From Sansalvadorimonas sp965221135 (lineage in GTDB: Bacteria; Pseudomonadota; Gammaproteobacteria; Pseudomonadales; Endozoicomonadaceae): a DNA stretch of 64,000 bases. The stretch's first letter is position 1. The number at the start of each line of letters is the position of its first letter. The DNA lies in NCBI GenBank assembly GCA_965221135.1, contig CBDCRZ010000036.1, positions 1-64,000 of the forward strand, given 5' to 3'. The notes under the pieces were generated by a model. It had not been told where the DNA came from, searched no databases, and saw nothing but the letters and a program-made list of their open reading frames with translations. Positions 48,007 through 56,055 of this stretch are shown here, piece by piece. A program made the position numbers and the translations under genes.

Positions 48007-50265
48007 TTATCTGGAGTGGGTAAAGCCCTGTTTGCAGCCTTCGACGGGGCAGACAAAAGGGCGCTCCCCTGTGTGAATGCGCTTGTGCCTGGTGAGGTGA
48101 TTGGATCGGGCAAAGCCCTTTTTACAGCCTTCGACGGGGCAGACAAAAGGGCGCTCCCCGGTGTGAGTGCGCTTGAGGGTGGTGAGGGTACTGGATTGGG
48201 TAAAGCTCTGTTTGCAGCCTTCGACGGGGCAGACAAAAGGGCGCCTCCCTGTGTGAATGCGCTTGTGGGCGGTGAGGTGACTGGATTGGGTAAAGCCCTG
48301 TTTGCAGCCTTCGACGGGGCAGACAAAAGGGCGCTCCCCTGTGTGAGTGCGCTTGTGCCTGGTGAGGGCACTGGAGTGGGTAAAGCCTTTTTTACAGCCT
48401 TCGACGGGGCAGACAAAAGGGCGCTCCCCTGTGTGAGTGCGCTTGTGGGTGGTGAGGTGACTGGATTGGGTAAAGCCCTGTTTGCAGCCTTCGACGGGGC
48501 AGACAAAAGGGCGCTCCCTTGTGTGAATGCGCTTGTGGGTGGTGAGGTGACTGGATTGGGTAAAGCTCTGTTTGCAGCCTTCGACGGGGCAGACAAAAGG
48601 GCGCTCCCCTGTGTGAATGCGCTTGTGAGTGGTGAGGTCACTGGAGTGGGTAAAGCCTTTTTTACAGCCTTCGACGGGGCAGACAAAAGGGCGCTTCCCT
48701 GTGTGAATGCGCTTGTGGGTGGTGAGGTGACTGGATTGGGCAAAGCCCTGTTTGCAGCCTTCGACGGGGGAGACAAAAGGGCGCTCCCCTGTGTGAATGA
48801 GCCTGTGCTTGGTGAGGTCACTGGATTGGGCAAAGCCTTTTTTACAGCCTTCGACGGGGCAGACAAAAGGGTGCTCCCCTGTGTGAGTGCGCTTGTGGCC
48901 GGTGAGGGCACCGGATTGGGTAAAGCCCTGTTTGCAGCCTTCGACGGGGCAGACAAAAGGGCGCTCCCCTGTGTGAATGCGCTTGTGGGTGGTGAGGTTA
49001 CTGGATTGGGTAAAGCCCTGTTTGCAGCCTTCGACGGGGCAGACAAAAGGGCGCGCCCCTGTGTGAGTGCGCTTGTGGGTGGTGAGGTGATCGGATCGGG
49101 TAAAGCCCTGTTTGCAGCCTTCGACGGGGCAGACAAAAGGGCGCTCCCCTGTGTGAATGCGCTTGTGGGTGGTGAGGTGACTGGATTGGGTAAAGCCTTT
49201 TTTACAGCCTTCGACGGGGCAGACAAAAGGGCGCTCCCCTGTGTGAATACGCTTGTGCCTGGTGAGGTCATTGGATTGGGTAAAGCCCTGTTTGCAGCCT
49301 TCGACGGGGCAGACAAAAGGGCGCTCCCTTGTGTGAATGCGCTTGTGAGTGGTGAGGTGACTGGATTGGGTAAAGCTCTGTTTACAGCCTTCGACGGGGC
49401 AGACAAAAGGGCGCTCCCCTGTGTGAGTGCGCTTGTGGGCGGTGAGGTTACTGGATTGGGTAAAGCCCTGTTTGCAGCCTTCGACGGGGCAGACAAAAGG
49501 GCGCTCCCCTGTGTGAGTGCGCTTGTGCCTGGTGAGGGCACCGGATACGGTAAAGCTCTGTTTGCAGCCTTCAACGGGGCAGACAAAAGGGCGCTCCCCT
49601 GTGTGAATGCGCTTTTTTCCTGGACGGACTCTGAGAGTGTGCGTATCCGGAGTGTCTGCAGGAAGAAGTTCAGTGTCAGATTGAAGCTCAATGCTGTCCC
49701 AGGGGAAGTTATCCTTCCAGAATGTCCAGTCTCCGGAATTCTCTGAGTATGAAGGGCTTGTCTGAAGCTCATGGCTGTCGTCACTTGTCCAGCTATTCTG
49801 AGGTGTTAGTTCAGGAAAAAGCCGTTCGGTACTGGAGTGAAGTGAGCAATGAATGTCAGGGATATACATTTCACCGCCCTCTTCAGAAAATATATTGCAA
49901 ACTCCCGATTTATCCTCAATACGGGTCAAGGCATTCCCTTCAATCACAAGAGGGAATGCCTGCTTTGCGTGTGTGAGTGTGAGTTGTGTGTTTTGTTCCT
50001 TTCCCTGGCAATGCACAATGTGTTGATCGCCAGCCTTCACCACAGAACAGGATGTTGTTCCATGGGGGTGGATTTGCGTGCCCTTTGTACCCGGAATGGC
50101 GACCCTTCCCGTCGAGTTGATATGAATTTGCACCGGGTAAACCGGGTGATTAGATTTAAGCGCAGGTGTATGGATAAGCTTGTTGTTGCCGGAAAAGGTA
50201 TTGGGAGAAATCAGACTGATGACAATAGAGGTCGTCAAGATACAAATGCATGACTTAAAGAGCAT
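48007..50265 (-). CDS. Exported C2H2 zinc-finger array protein M (last finger lost by frameshift)
   Basis: The 752-residue protein starts at the ATG at 50265. Seventeen fingers: VGAR, QSNA, QSHT, QNDR, QSHT, RDHT, QSNT, QGAG, QSDK, QSHT, HSDT, QSHT, QSHT, HSAR, QSHA, QSTT, RNHR. Finger 6 has helix RSDHLTT. Finger 10 lacks its first zinc Cys (FVSPVEGC) and finger 16 its second-half His (LTTLKRTH). One extra base (ggttatctgg, about 48004-48014) ends the frame in finger 18. The rest of that finger and the normal tail follow out of frame to 47943. It is the first zinc-finger gene downstream of intact phage gene X (second copy). Confidence 0.88.
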   Translation of the reverse strand: MLFKSCICILTTSIVISLISPNTFSGNNKLIHTPALKSNHPVYPVQIHINSTGRVAIPGTKGTQIHPHGTTSCSVVKAGDQHIVHCQGKEQNTQLTLTHAKQAFPLVIEGNALTRIEDKSGVCNIFSEEGGEMYIPDIHCSLHSSTERLFPELTPQNSWTSDDSHELQTSPSYSENSGDWTFWKDNFPWDSIELQSDTELLPADTPDTHTLRVRPGKKRIHTGERPFVCPVEGCKQSFTVSGALTRHKRTHTGERPFVCPVEGCKQGFTQSSNLTAHKRTHTGERPFVCPVEGCKQSFTQSSHLTTHKRIHTRERPFVCPVEGCKQGFTQSNDLTRHKRIHTGERPFVCPVEGCKKGFTQSSHLTTHKRIHTGERPFVCPVEGCKQGFTRSDHLTTHKRTHTGARPFVCPVEGCKQGFTQSSNLTTHKRIHTGERPFVCPVEGCKQGFTQSGALTGHKRTHTGEHPFVCPVEGCKKGFAQSSDLTKHRLIHTGERPFVSPVEGCKQGFAQSSHLTTHKRIHTGKRPFVCPVEGCKKGFTHSSDLTTHKRIHTGERPFVCPVEGCKQSFTQSSHLTTHKRIHTRERPFVCPVEGCKQGFTQSSHLTTHKRTHTGERPFVCPVEGCKKGFTHSSALTRHKRTHTGERPFVCPVEGCKQGFTQSSHLTAHKRIHTGRRPFVCPVEGCKQSFTQSSTLTTLKRTHTGERPFVCPVEGCKKGFARSNHLTRHKRIHTGERPFVCPVEGCKQGFTHSR

Positions 50266-50458
50266 AGAGTCACCCCCCAAAAAGAAGGTGAAGAGGATAG
50301 ACTCAAACGTGATAACGGCGAGGAACATCCCCACGATAGAAACCCAGTCTTTACGGGGGGCCTGCAGGGTTCAATAATCAGCGGGTACGGAGCACCGCAA
50401 AAACGCTGGCGACAGACTCACACCGGGGTTGACTTTTTAAGGCCGCAATAGCAAATAG

Positions 50459-50905
50459 TTAGCGGGTCAACCAAAGCTCTGTCCATTCCTTGGAAATAGT
50501 CAACTTGGTTGACTTTTTTGGTTGACTCTCAGGTTGACCATTTTCGGCATCGTCCACCGCCAGTGAATGCCAGAACAGACGCGAAATTTTCAACTCTTTG
50601 GCCCAGCGGCCCATATCCACGGGACCACGAAAAAACCTTGGCTGATGCTCATGCCAGGGCTCATCACAATCACGATGCAGGGCAACAACACCATGGCCAG
50701 CCATCACATCGAGATTGCCTTTTTTCACCAGCGCGAGCGCATCGATAAAGTTGGGGTGCCAACGATTGAGCGTGGCAAGAGTTCGGACATTAGTCCGGTT
50801 CACTCGGCTCACCATAAGATGGCCATTGGTCAGGGGCAGAATAAGAATAGCCGGATGCTCTTTTGAACAGAAAGGACCGGCTCTCTGACTTGGGTTGATG
50901 GACAT
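50459..50905 (-). CDS. Phage-associated hypothetical protein X, copy 2
   Basis: The 148-residue protein matches the copy at 8517-8948 except at the N-terminus, where residues 1-16 differ (MSINPSQRAGPFCSKE). Its start overlaps the stop of the DUF3489 gene, as in copy 1. Zinc-finger gene M lies downstream on the same strand with the GTTGAC cluster between. Confidence 0.65.
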   Translation of the reverse strand: MSINPSQRAGPFCSKEHPAILILPLTNGHLMVSRVNRTNVRTLATLNRWHPNFIDALALVKKGNLDVMAGHGVVALHRDCDEPWHEHQPRFFRGPVDMGRWAKELKISRLFWHSLAVDDAENGQPESQPKKSTKLTISKEWTELWLTR

Positions 50906-51393
50906 CAGGCAGTCTCCAGCCCAGCAGTGATGCGATACACACGGTCTTGGCCGTCTGCTTTTTCCGACTCAATGGTCAACCCCAGTCGTTTCTTCAGAGC
51001 TCCCGCCAGAGTGCCGCGCACTGTGTGCTGCTGCCAGCCGGTTTGCTCCATCATCTGCGGAATGGTTGCCCCTTCTTTGCGGTTCAGAAGGTTGATCACT
51101 TGATCCAGCTTGCTACCAGGTCTGGTTTTGGGCTTTGCCTTGGGGGGAGTTTGAACCGGCTCGGATTGTTCTATGCCAATAGCTTGTCGCCCGGCTGGCG
51201 TCAGGGCGTAATCAACCCAGCGGCCGTTGCGGTTGATGGACTTAATCAGCTCCTTGTTAAGCAGGCTGTCGAGAACCTTTTTCGCAGCGCCGCCCTTAAT
51301 AGGCAGATCCTGTGCGGTAAAGGTGCCTTTGTCATGACCCAGTTTCAGGGTGTTGGTTTGGCTGGCTGAGAGTGGTTTTTTGGATGTTTTCAT
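50905..51393 (-). CDS. DUF3489 domain protein, copy 2
   Basis: The 162 residues appear identical in sequence to the copy at 8948-9436, with the same neighbours and an offset of exactly 41957 bp. It is presumed a phage DNA-binding protein. This identity indicates a recent duplication or two closely related prophages. Confidence 0.8.
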   Translation of the reverse strand: MKTSKKPLSASQTNTLKLGHDKGTFTAQDLPIKGGAAKKVLDSLLNKELIKSINRNGRWVDYALTPAGRQAIGIEQSEPVQTPPKAKPKTRPGSKLDQVINLLNRKEGATIPQMMEQTGWQQHTVRGTLAGALKKRLGLTIESEKADGQDRVYRITAGLETA

Positions 51394-51416
51394 AGCTCGT
51401 CTCCATCGATTTCTGT

Positions 51417-51620
51417 TTATTGGCGTTCGATACCCAGTGCATGCTCGAGATACTCAATCAGGTGATCCAGGTCTCCGGCGTGTCCCCAGTGGCACTCTTC
51501 CTAAGCCAGATCAAAATGCCGGTCGGCTTTCTTTTGCACTTGTTCCAGCAGGTCATCAATACGACCCCGCTTTCTGATTAAGGCGTCCTTAAGGCTGGCG
51601 TTTTGATCGGTCCTGGGCAT
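51417..51620 (-). pseudogene. Small phage hypothetical protein, copy 2, with premature stop
   Basis: It is colinear with 9460-9663, but the Pro codon after FDLA is TAG here (plus strand cta in cttcctaagccag, about 51498-51508), so only about 38 of 67 residues would be made. Confidence 0.65.
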
Positions 51621-51694
51621 CCTGGGCTCCTGCTTGAGTTTTCGGGCTGGCTCTTACAGTTACGCTCTCAATGGTGGCTTTATCAAGTTACTTT

Positions 51695-51709
51695 TTGATT
51701 AATAATCAA
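51695..51709. promoter_or_regulatory. Palindrome TTGATTA-A-TAATCAA, copy 2
   Basis: This is the same perfect 7 bp inverted repeat as at 9738-9752, at the same place between divergent phage genes. It is a candidate operator. Confidence 0.4.
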
Positions 51710-51731
51710 CAGGTTATAAGCGGGGAGGCTA

Positions 51732-52232
51732 GTGTCTGGTGAACGTATCACACAGGCGGAATTTGCCCGCAGACACGGCTGGTCGAAGCAATATGTGGCC
51801 AAGCTGGTCAAGCAAGGGCGGGTCAAACTGGAAGGCGGGAAAATTGATCCTGTGGCGGCTAAGGCGGCTATCGACCAATTGGGCGAACCCTCGACGGGAT
51901 TAAGAGAGTCCCCCGTTCAGGCGCGTCCTGAAACATCTGCGCCACTTCCCCTCGATAACCGCAAGGTGGTGGATTACGCCGCCGCCCGTACTATGCGTGA
52001 AGCCTACCGGGCCAAGATGGCGCGGCTCGATTATGAGGAGCGGGAAGGTAAGCTGGTTGAGGCAGGTAAGGTCTACGAAGAAGGGTTTCAAACCGGACGA
52101 CAGGTGCGGGATGCCTTGTTGGGTATCCCTGATCGTATAGCGGATATTTTGGCGGCAGAAACAGACCCAGCCCGTGTTCGCAAGCGGCTATTTCAGGAGG
52201 TTGAAGAGGCGTTGGAGCAGTTGGTCAAATAA
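51732..52232 (+). CDS. Phage terminase small subunit-like protein, copy 2
   Basis: The 166-residue protein is nearly identical to the copy at 9775, with Nu1-type helix-turn-helix near the N-terminus. The start codon is GTG here in place of ATG, behind the same GGGGAGG ribosome binding site. It is followed by a terminator hairpin and, 348 bp downstream, the terminase large subunit, which is the expected order for a packaging module. Confidence 0.78.
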   Translation: MSGERITQAEFARRHGWSKQYVAKLVKQGRVKLEGGKIDPVAAKAAIDQLGEPSTGLRESPVQARPETSAPLPLDNRKVVDYAAARTMREAYRAKMARLDYEEREGKLVEAGKVYEEGFQTGRQVRDALLGIPDRIADILAAETDPARVRKRLFQEVEEALEQLVK

Positions 52233-52256
52233 CAGGGATTGGCCACATAAACAAAA

Positions 52257-52275
52257 CCCCGCAAAGGCGGGGTTT
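52257..52275 (+). terminator. Rho-independent terminator after terminase small subunit
   Basis: Stem CCCCGC (52257-52262), loop AAAG, stem GCGGGG (52267-52272), then TTT and preceded by AAAA, so it could work on both strands. The short T run makes strength uncertain. Confidence 0.6.
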
Positions 52276-52580
52276 GAGATTCTCGGAAGTTAAGGTTCTT
52301 TATTCTTATTATTATTCTTTTTTGTTTTTCTTATTGTTGGTCTTGTTTACGGGCATTTATTTTTATTGTTACCCGTCTGGCAAGATTCTCTTCCGGAACC
52401 TTTTGCCTGTTTACACCTTAGATAGAGCATTTCGTGTGCCAAAAAACGTTATCCCTTGCCTACCAAGGGATAGCGCCGAATAGCGGTTGGAAAGCACATC
52501 GGTAACCCGTTACCGCCCCCAACAAAGTGCTACCCCGGTGACACGACACTGGTCGCAGGTAACACAGAGAATCAACGCTT
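52276..52580. other. Non-coding stretch with hairpins before terminase large subunit
   Basis: I see no convincing gene. A T-rich part (52300-52360) is followed by a perfect 8 bp hairpin ATCCCTTG-cctac-CAAGGGAT (52451-52471) and the inverted repeat GGTAAC-cc-GTTACC (52501-52514), with another GGTAAC at 52558-52563. In packaging modules this position can hold terminase binding sites, but that is only a suggestion. Confidence 0.35.
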
Positions 52581-53789
52581 ATGCCTCAGACCCAAACTTA
52601 CACCCAGGGATTGCTGGATGGTCTGAGGCCAGACACGCGCATGACAGTGTCGGAGTGGGCTGATGAGCATCGCGTACTGCCTATGAAGTCGGCCAAGGAA
52701 GCCGGTCGCTGGCGTACGGCGCGAACGCCTTACCTGAAAGCGATTATGGATTGTCTGTCGCCTTCCTCCCCGGTTGAACGTGTCGTCTTTATGAAAGGTG
52801 CACAGGTCGGGGGGACAGAATGCGGCAATAACTGGTTGGGCTATGTGATTCATCATACCCCTGGCCCGATGATGTATGTGCTGCCAACCCTGGATATGGC
52901 CAAGCGGACGTCCAAGCAGCGTATTGCTCCCATGATTGAGGAGATGTCCATCCTCAAGGCGCGGGTTAAAGATGCTCGCTCAAGGGATTCCGGTAATACC
53001 CAGCTGGTGAAAGAGTTTCCCAATGGCGTATTGATTATTGCCGGAGCCAACTCAGCGACCGGTCTGCGCTCCATGCCTGCCCGGTTCCTGTTTCTGGATG
53101 AAGTCGATGCTTACGACGATGATGTGGATGGCGAGGGCAGCCCCATCAATTTGGCCATCAAAAGAACGGCGACCTTTTCCCGCAACCGTAAGATTCTGAT
53201 GGTCTCAACGCCCAATATCGCGGGCAGCAGCAAGATCGAAACCGCCTACGAGCATTCCGATCAGCGCCAGTACCAGGTGCCTTGTACCGAGTGTGGCCAT
53301 TTCCAACCTATCGAATGGCATCAAATCAAATTTGAGAATGATGATGCTTCAACTGCCTCTTTCGAATGTGTGGCCTGCCAGCATCGGATGCAGGAGCACG
53401 ACAAACCACAGCTGCTGGGAGCCGGGAAATGGGTCACTCTCAATGAAGAGGCTGATGGCAAAACCGCTGGCTTTCATCTGAGTTCACTCTACAGCCCGAA
53501 TGGCTGGTACAGCTGGCGCGATGCGGTGGCGGATTTCCTGGCCGCCAGGAATGATCCGGTACTCTTGAAAGACTGGACTAATACCGTGCTCGGCCAAACC
53601 TGGCAGGAAAAAGGTGAGACAGTGGACCATGAACTGCTGCACCAGCGTCGTGAACATTATGCGGCGGAGGTGCCTTGGTCGGTCGAAGTGTTGACCTGTG
53701 GTATGGATGTTCAGGATGACCGCATTGAGTTCGAGGTGATTGGCTGGGGGGCTTGTGAAGAAAGCTGGTCGATCGAGTGTGTGCCGTAG
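52581..53789 (+). CDS. Phage terminase large subunit (GpA type), 5' part before a group II intron
   Basis: The 402-residue frame packages phage DNA in intact form (ATPase plus nuclease). Visible are a Walker A-like FMKGAQVGGTECGNN (about 69-83), Walker B FLFLDEVDAY (about 169-178), and two CxxC pairs (PCTECGHF and FECVACQHRM, about 234-275). Normal GpA proteins exceed 600 residues. The match stops at EESWSIE where the intron begins (about 53779), and the last residues are intron-encoded. The rest of terminase does not resume after the intron. Confidence 0.88.
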   Translation: MPQTQTYTQGLLDGLRPDTRMTVSEWADEHRVLPMKSAKEAGRWRTARTPYLKAIMDCLSPSSPVERVVFMKGAQVGGTECGNNWLGYVIHHTPGPMMYVLPTLDMAKRTSKQRIAPMIEEMSILKARVKDARSRDSGNTQLVKEFPNGVLIIAGANSATGLRSMPARFLFLDEVDAYDDDVDGEGSPINLAIKRTATFSRNRKILMVSTPNIAGSSKIETAYEHSDQRQYQVPCTECGHFQPIEWHQIKFENDDASTASFECVACQHRMQEHDKPQLLGAGKWVTLNEEADGKTAGFHLSSLYSPNGWYSWRDAVADFLAARNDPVLLKDWTNTVLGQTWQEKGETVDHELLHQRREHYAAEVPWSVEVLTCGMDVQDDRIEFEVIGWGACEESWSIECVP

Positions 53790-55684
53790 GCACACAGAGA
53801 GAAAAGAAGGGAGTCTTTTCTTATCTGTGGCGAAGCTACAGAAAAGATGGCGGAGGGCCCGCCGGAGCCGGTCGTCGGAAACAGGCTTCAAACCACCTCA
53901 AGCGGCTTGTATTAAGAGTGCAGGTCGTGAGCGTTGAGGAAAAGTCGGACTTGATCCGGCAGGTACGGAACAGAGAGATGAGTAAACCCGAACCGCTGTT
54001 GAGGCGTCGTAACCAAGTTCTATAGACATCAAAACCGGGCTCCACTCGATAGCCCGGGATCAGTCTGCAAGTGAAATCCGAATGCTGTGCAGGCGGTGTC
54101 CGGCGTGAAGGGGGCATGAATCTGTTTCAGGCTTTTCTGTGGAACTGCGTGAACCAGTCTTGCAGATGCTAAGGGAGAACTCCAAGTGGCGATACCACAA
54201 GGGGCAGAGTACCAATGCTGCGCACTGGGGCGGAGCAGCCCGTATGTAGTGAAGAAGCACCTGTAATGGGTGTGGAGCGAGGGGGCTGCGTCAGGTGGTT
54301 CTCATGGGTATTCAACTGACAGGGTCGTATGACAAAAGTCAGAAGGAGGTATTGATGAGGACAAAACCATTTATCATTCCCAAGCAACAGGTGATGCAGG
54401 CGTACAGGCTCGTCAAAGCCAACGCAGGTGCCGCCGGTGTTGATCGTCAATCGCTGGAAGATTTTGAGAAAAATCTGAAAGACAATCTTTATAAAATCTG
54501 GAACCGGATGTCATCGGGGAGTTACTTTCCTCCTCCGGTGATGGCAGTCCCGATCAAAAAAAAGACAGGTGGCGTACGGATACTGGGAATCCCGACAGTG
54601 GGAGATCGAATCGCCCAAACGGTGGTAAAACTGCAATTTGAGCCAGAAGTTGAACCGTATTTTCTACCCGATTCTTACGGCTACAGGCCTAAGAAGTCGG
54701 CACTGGATGCGGTGGCTATTACCCGACAGAGATGTTGGAAATACGACTGGGTGCTTGAGTTCGACATCAAAGGATTATTCGACCACATACCTCACGACCT
54801 GCTGATGAAAGCGGTTCTTAAACACACGAATTGCCCGTGGGTCATCCTCTACATTAAACGCTGGATATCAGCGCCGATGCAGGGAAAGGACGGACAGCGG
54901 TGTGAAGGAAACTGCGGTACACCTCAGGGTGGGGTAATCAGTCCCGTATTAAGTAACCTGTTTCTGCATTATGTGTTCGATCAATGGATGCAACGCCACC
55001 ATCCTGATGCCCCTTGGTGTCGCTATGCTGATGATGGGCTTGTTCACTGTCGTACAGAGCAACAGGCACAGCAGTTGCTGAGTGTGTTGCGAGAGCGTTT
55101 TGCAGAATGTGGTTTAGAGCTGCATCCGGAAAAGACCAAGATTGTGTATTACAAAGATGGAAACCGAAAGGGGCGTTATCATCCGACGTCCTTCGACTTT
55201 TTAAGCTACACCTTCAAGCCGAGAGTGAGTTGGAATAAGAAGCAAAATTGCCCTTTCATCAGCTTCTCACCGGCGGTAAGTAAGTCGGCGTTGAAATCAA
55301 TGCGATCTAAGACGAGAAAGTTGGGTGTGCGAAACCGAACGGATTTGGAGCTGATTGATATTGCCCGGTGGTTCAACCCGATTATTCAGGGTTGGATGAA
55401 TTACTACGGCAAATTCAGAAAGTCGGCCATGCATGGGATGTGTAGACACTTCAACATGACACTGGTGGCATGGGCGATGAAGAAATACAAACATCTTCGA
55501 GGCCGAAAGACGAAGACGGTGAAGCTCTTTGACAGGATTGTAGAGCGACACCCGAACTTGTTTGCACATTGGCGCATGGGGATGGTGGGTGCGTTTGCCT
55601 GATGGGAGCGGTATAAGCTGAGAGGTTTACGTACCGTTCTGCGAGGGGCCGATGGGGAAGTTCCGTCGGTCTACTCTCCGACAC
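53779..55684 (+). mobile_element. Group II intron
   Basis: The 5' end fits the GUGYG rule (GTGTGCC at 53779). Domain V is at 55606-55639: GAGCGGTA pairs with TACCGTTC, AAGCT with GGTTT, and the loop is GAGA. Domain VI follows, with the branch-point type sequence TCTACTCTC (about 55670-55678), and the intron ends near ..ACAC at about 55684. It encodes a reverse transcriptase/maturase at 54355-55602. Exact exon borders are uncertain by a few bases. Confidence 0.8.
54355..55602 (+). CDS. ltrA: Group II intron reverse transcriptase/maturase
   Basis: The 415-residue protein starts at the ATG at 54355 behind AAGGAGGT. Reverse transcriptase blocks are present (GGVRILGIPTVGDRIAQ, then FDIKGLFDHIPH, CGTPQGGVISPVLSNLFLHY, and the catalytic CRYADDGLVHC), followed by a maturase domain with FNPIIQGWMNYYGKF near the C-terminus. 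There is no endonuclease domain. It helps the intron splice and insert into DNA. The frame looks intact. Confidence 0.92.
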   Translation: MRTKPFIIPKQQVMQAYRLVKANAGAAGVDRQSLEDFEKNLKDNLYKIWNRMSSGSYFPPPVMAVPIKKKTGGVRILGIPTVGDRIAQTVVKLQFEPEVEPYFLPDSYGYRPKKSALDAVAITRQRCWKYDWVLEFDIKGLFDHIPHDLLMKAVLKHTNCPWVILYIKRWISAPMQGKDGQRCEGNCGTPQGGVISPVLSNLFLHYVFDQWMQRHHPDAPWCRYADDGLVHCRTEQQAQQLLSVLRERFAECGLELHPEKTKIVYYKDGNRKGRYHPTSFDFLSYTFKPRVSWNKKQNCPFISFSPAVSKSALKSMRSKTRKLGVRNRTDLELIDIARWFNPIIQGWMNYYGKFRKSAMHGMCRHFNMTLVAWAMKKYKHLRGRKTKTVKLFDRIVERHPNLFAHWRMGMVGAFA

Positions 55685-56052
55685 TGCCGGACAACCTTTT
55701 GTGGGTGAATGAGTTTGACTGGACACCGGTTGCCCAGAGTACCGACAGGAGCCTGACCGGCTCCCTTATTGTGTCTGAAAGTCTGATGACTTACGGGCGC
55801 AGCATTGTGCTGGGGGATGGGGAGAACAGCTGGTTAACGCTGTCCGATCTGAACACGCTCTTTGCTTTATCGGAAATACCGAAAAAGAAGATGCTTCTCA
55901 CACTTCCTGGCGGACGTGCATTCACAGTTATTTTTGACCGGTCTGAAGGTGCGCCTATTGAAGCCCGGCAAGTGCTGCCCCTGACCAACCCCGATGACTC
56001 TGATTTCTATGCTGTGGTTATTCGACTATTGACGGTGGTACCAGGGCTATAA
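55685..56052 (+). CDS. Phage tail-region protein, 5' end lost at the intron
   Basis: The frame opens inside the intron end and reads LPDNLLWVNEFDWTPVAQS onward to a TAA after VVPGL. It resembles small tail/structural proteins found beside the MAINKENIKLF-type protein of Pseudomonas-like phages. It is not a continuation of terminase, so everything usually lying between (portal, head, tail tube genes) is missing. Translation could begin only at an internal TTG (55699) or later codon. Confidence 0.6.
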
Positions 56053-56055
56053 GAG

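Noticed and set aside
24..49746. Long plus-strand frames of 295-756 codons over every array (repeating KALFAAFDGADKRALPC-type units)
   Set aside because: They are antisense shadows kept open by the 90 bp period. They lack conserved starts and ribosome binding sites, and their variable positions are merely the complement of the zinc-finger contact codons.
2372..49784. Same-strand alternative frame rich in Pro/Ala/Ser (repeating TQGSALLSAPSKA-type units)
   Set aside because: It is a second shadow of the same repeat, starting inside the N-terminal domain (MTTAMSFRQAL) without a distinct ribosome binding site. It becomes real only downstream of frameshifts, as in genes B, D, E and L.
1530..50253. 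Recurrent plus-strand frames of 84 and 134 codons over each N-terminal domain (MSSLRNSLS and MNVRDIHFT)
   Set aside because: They are antisense to the conserved exported domain and conserved because of it. Subtype 2 genes do not keep them in the same form.
1..50265. CRISPR array or minisatellite DNA
   Set aside because: The 90 bp repeats have no spacers and translate as canonical zinc fingers with variation at helix contact codons only.
1..50265. Eukaryotic contamination
   Set aside because: The genes are intron-free, have bacterial ribosome binding sites and signal peptides, and adjoin phage genes on the same contig at both ends. A chimeric assembly cannot be fully excluded without reads.
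52274..52483. 69-codon hydrophobic frame upstream of terminase large subunit
   Set aside because: It starts within the terminator hairpin, is T-rich low-complexity sequence, and has no ribosome binding site. More likely non-coding.
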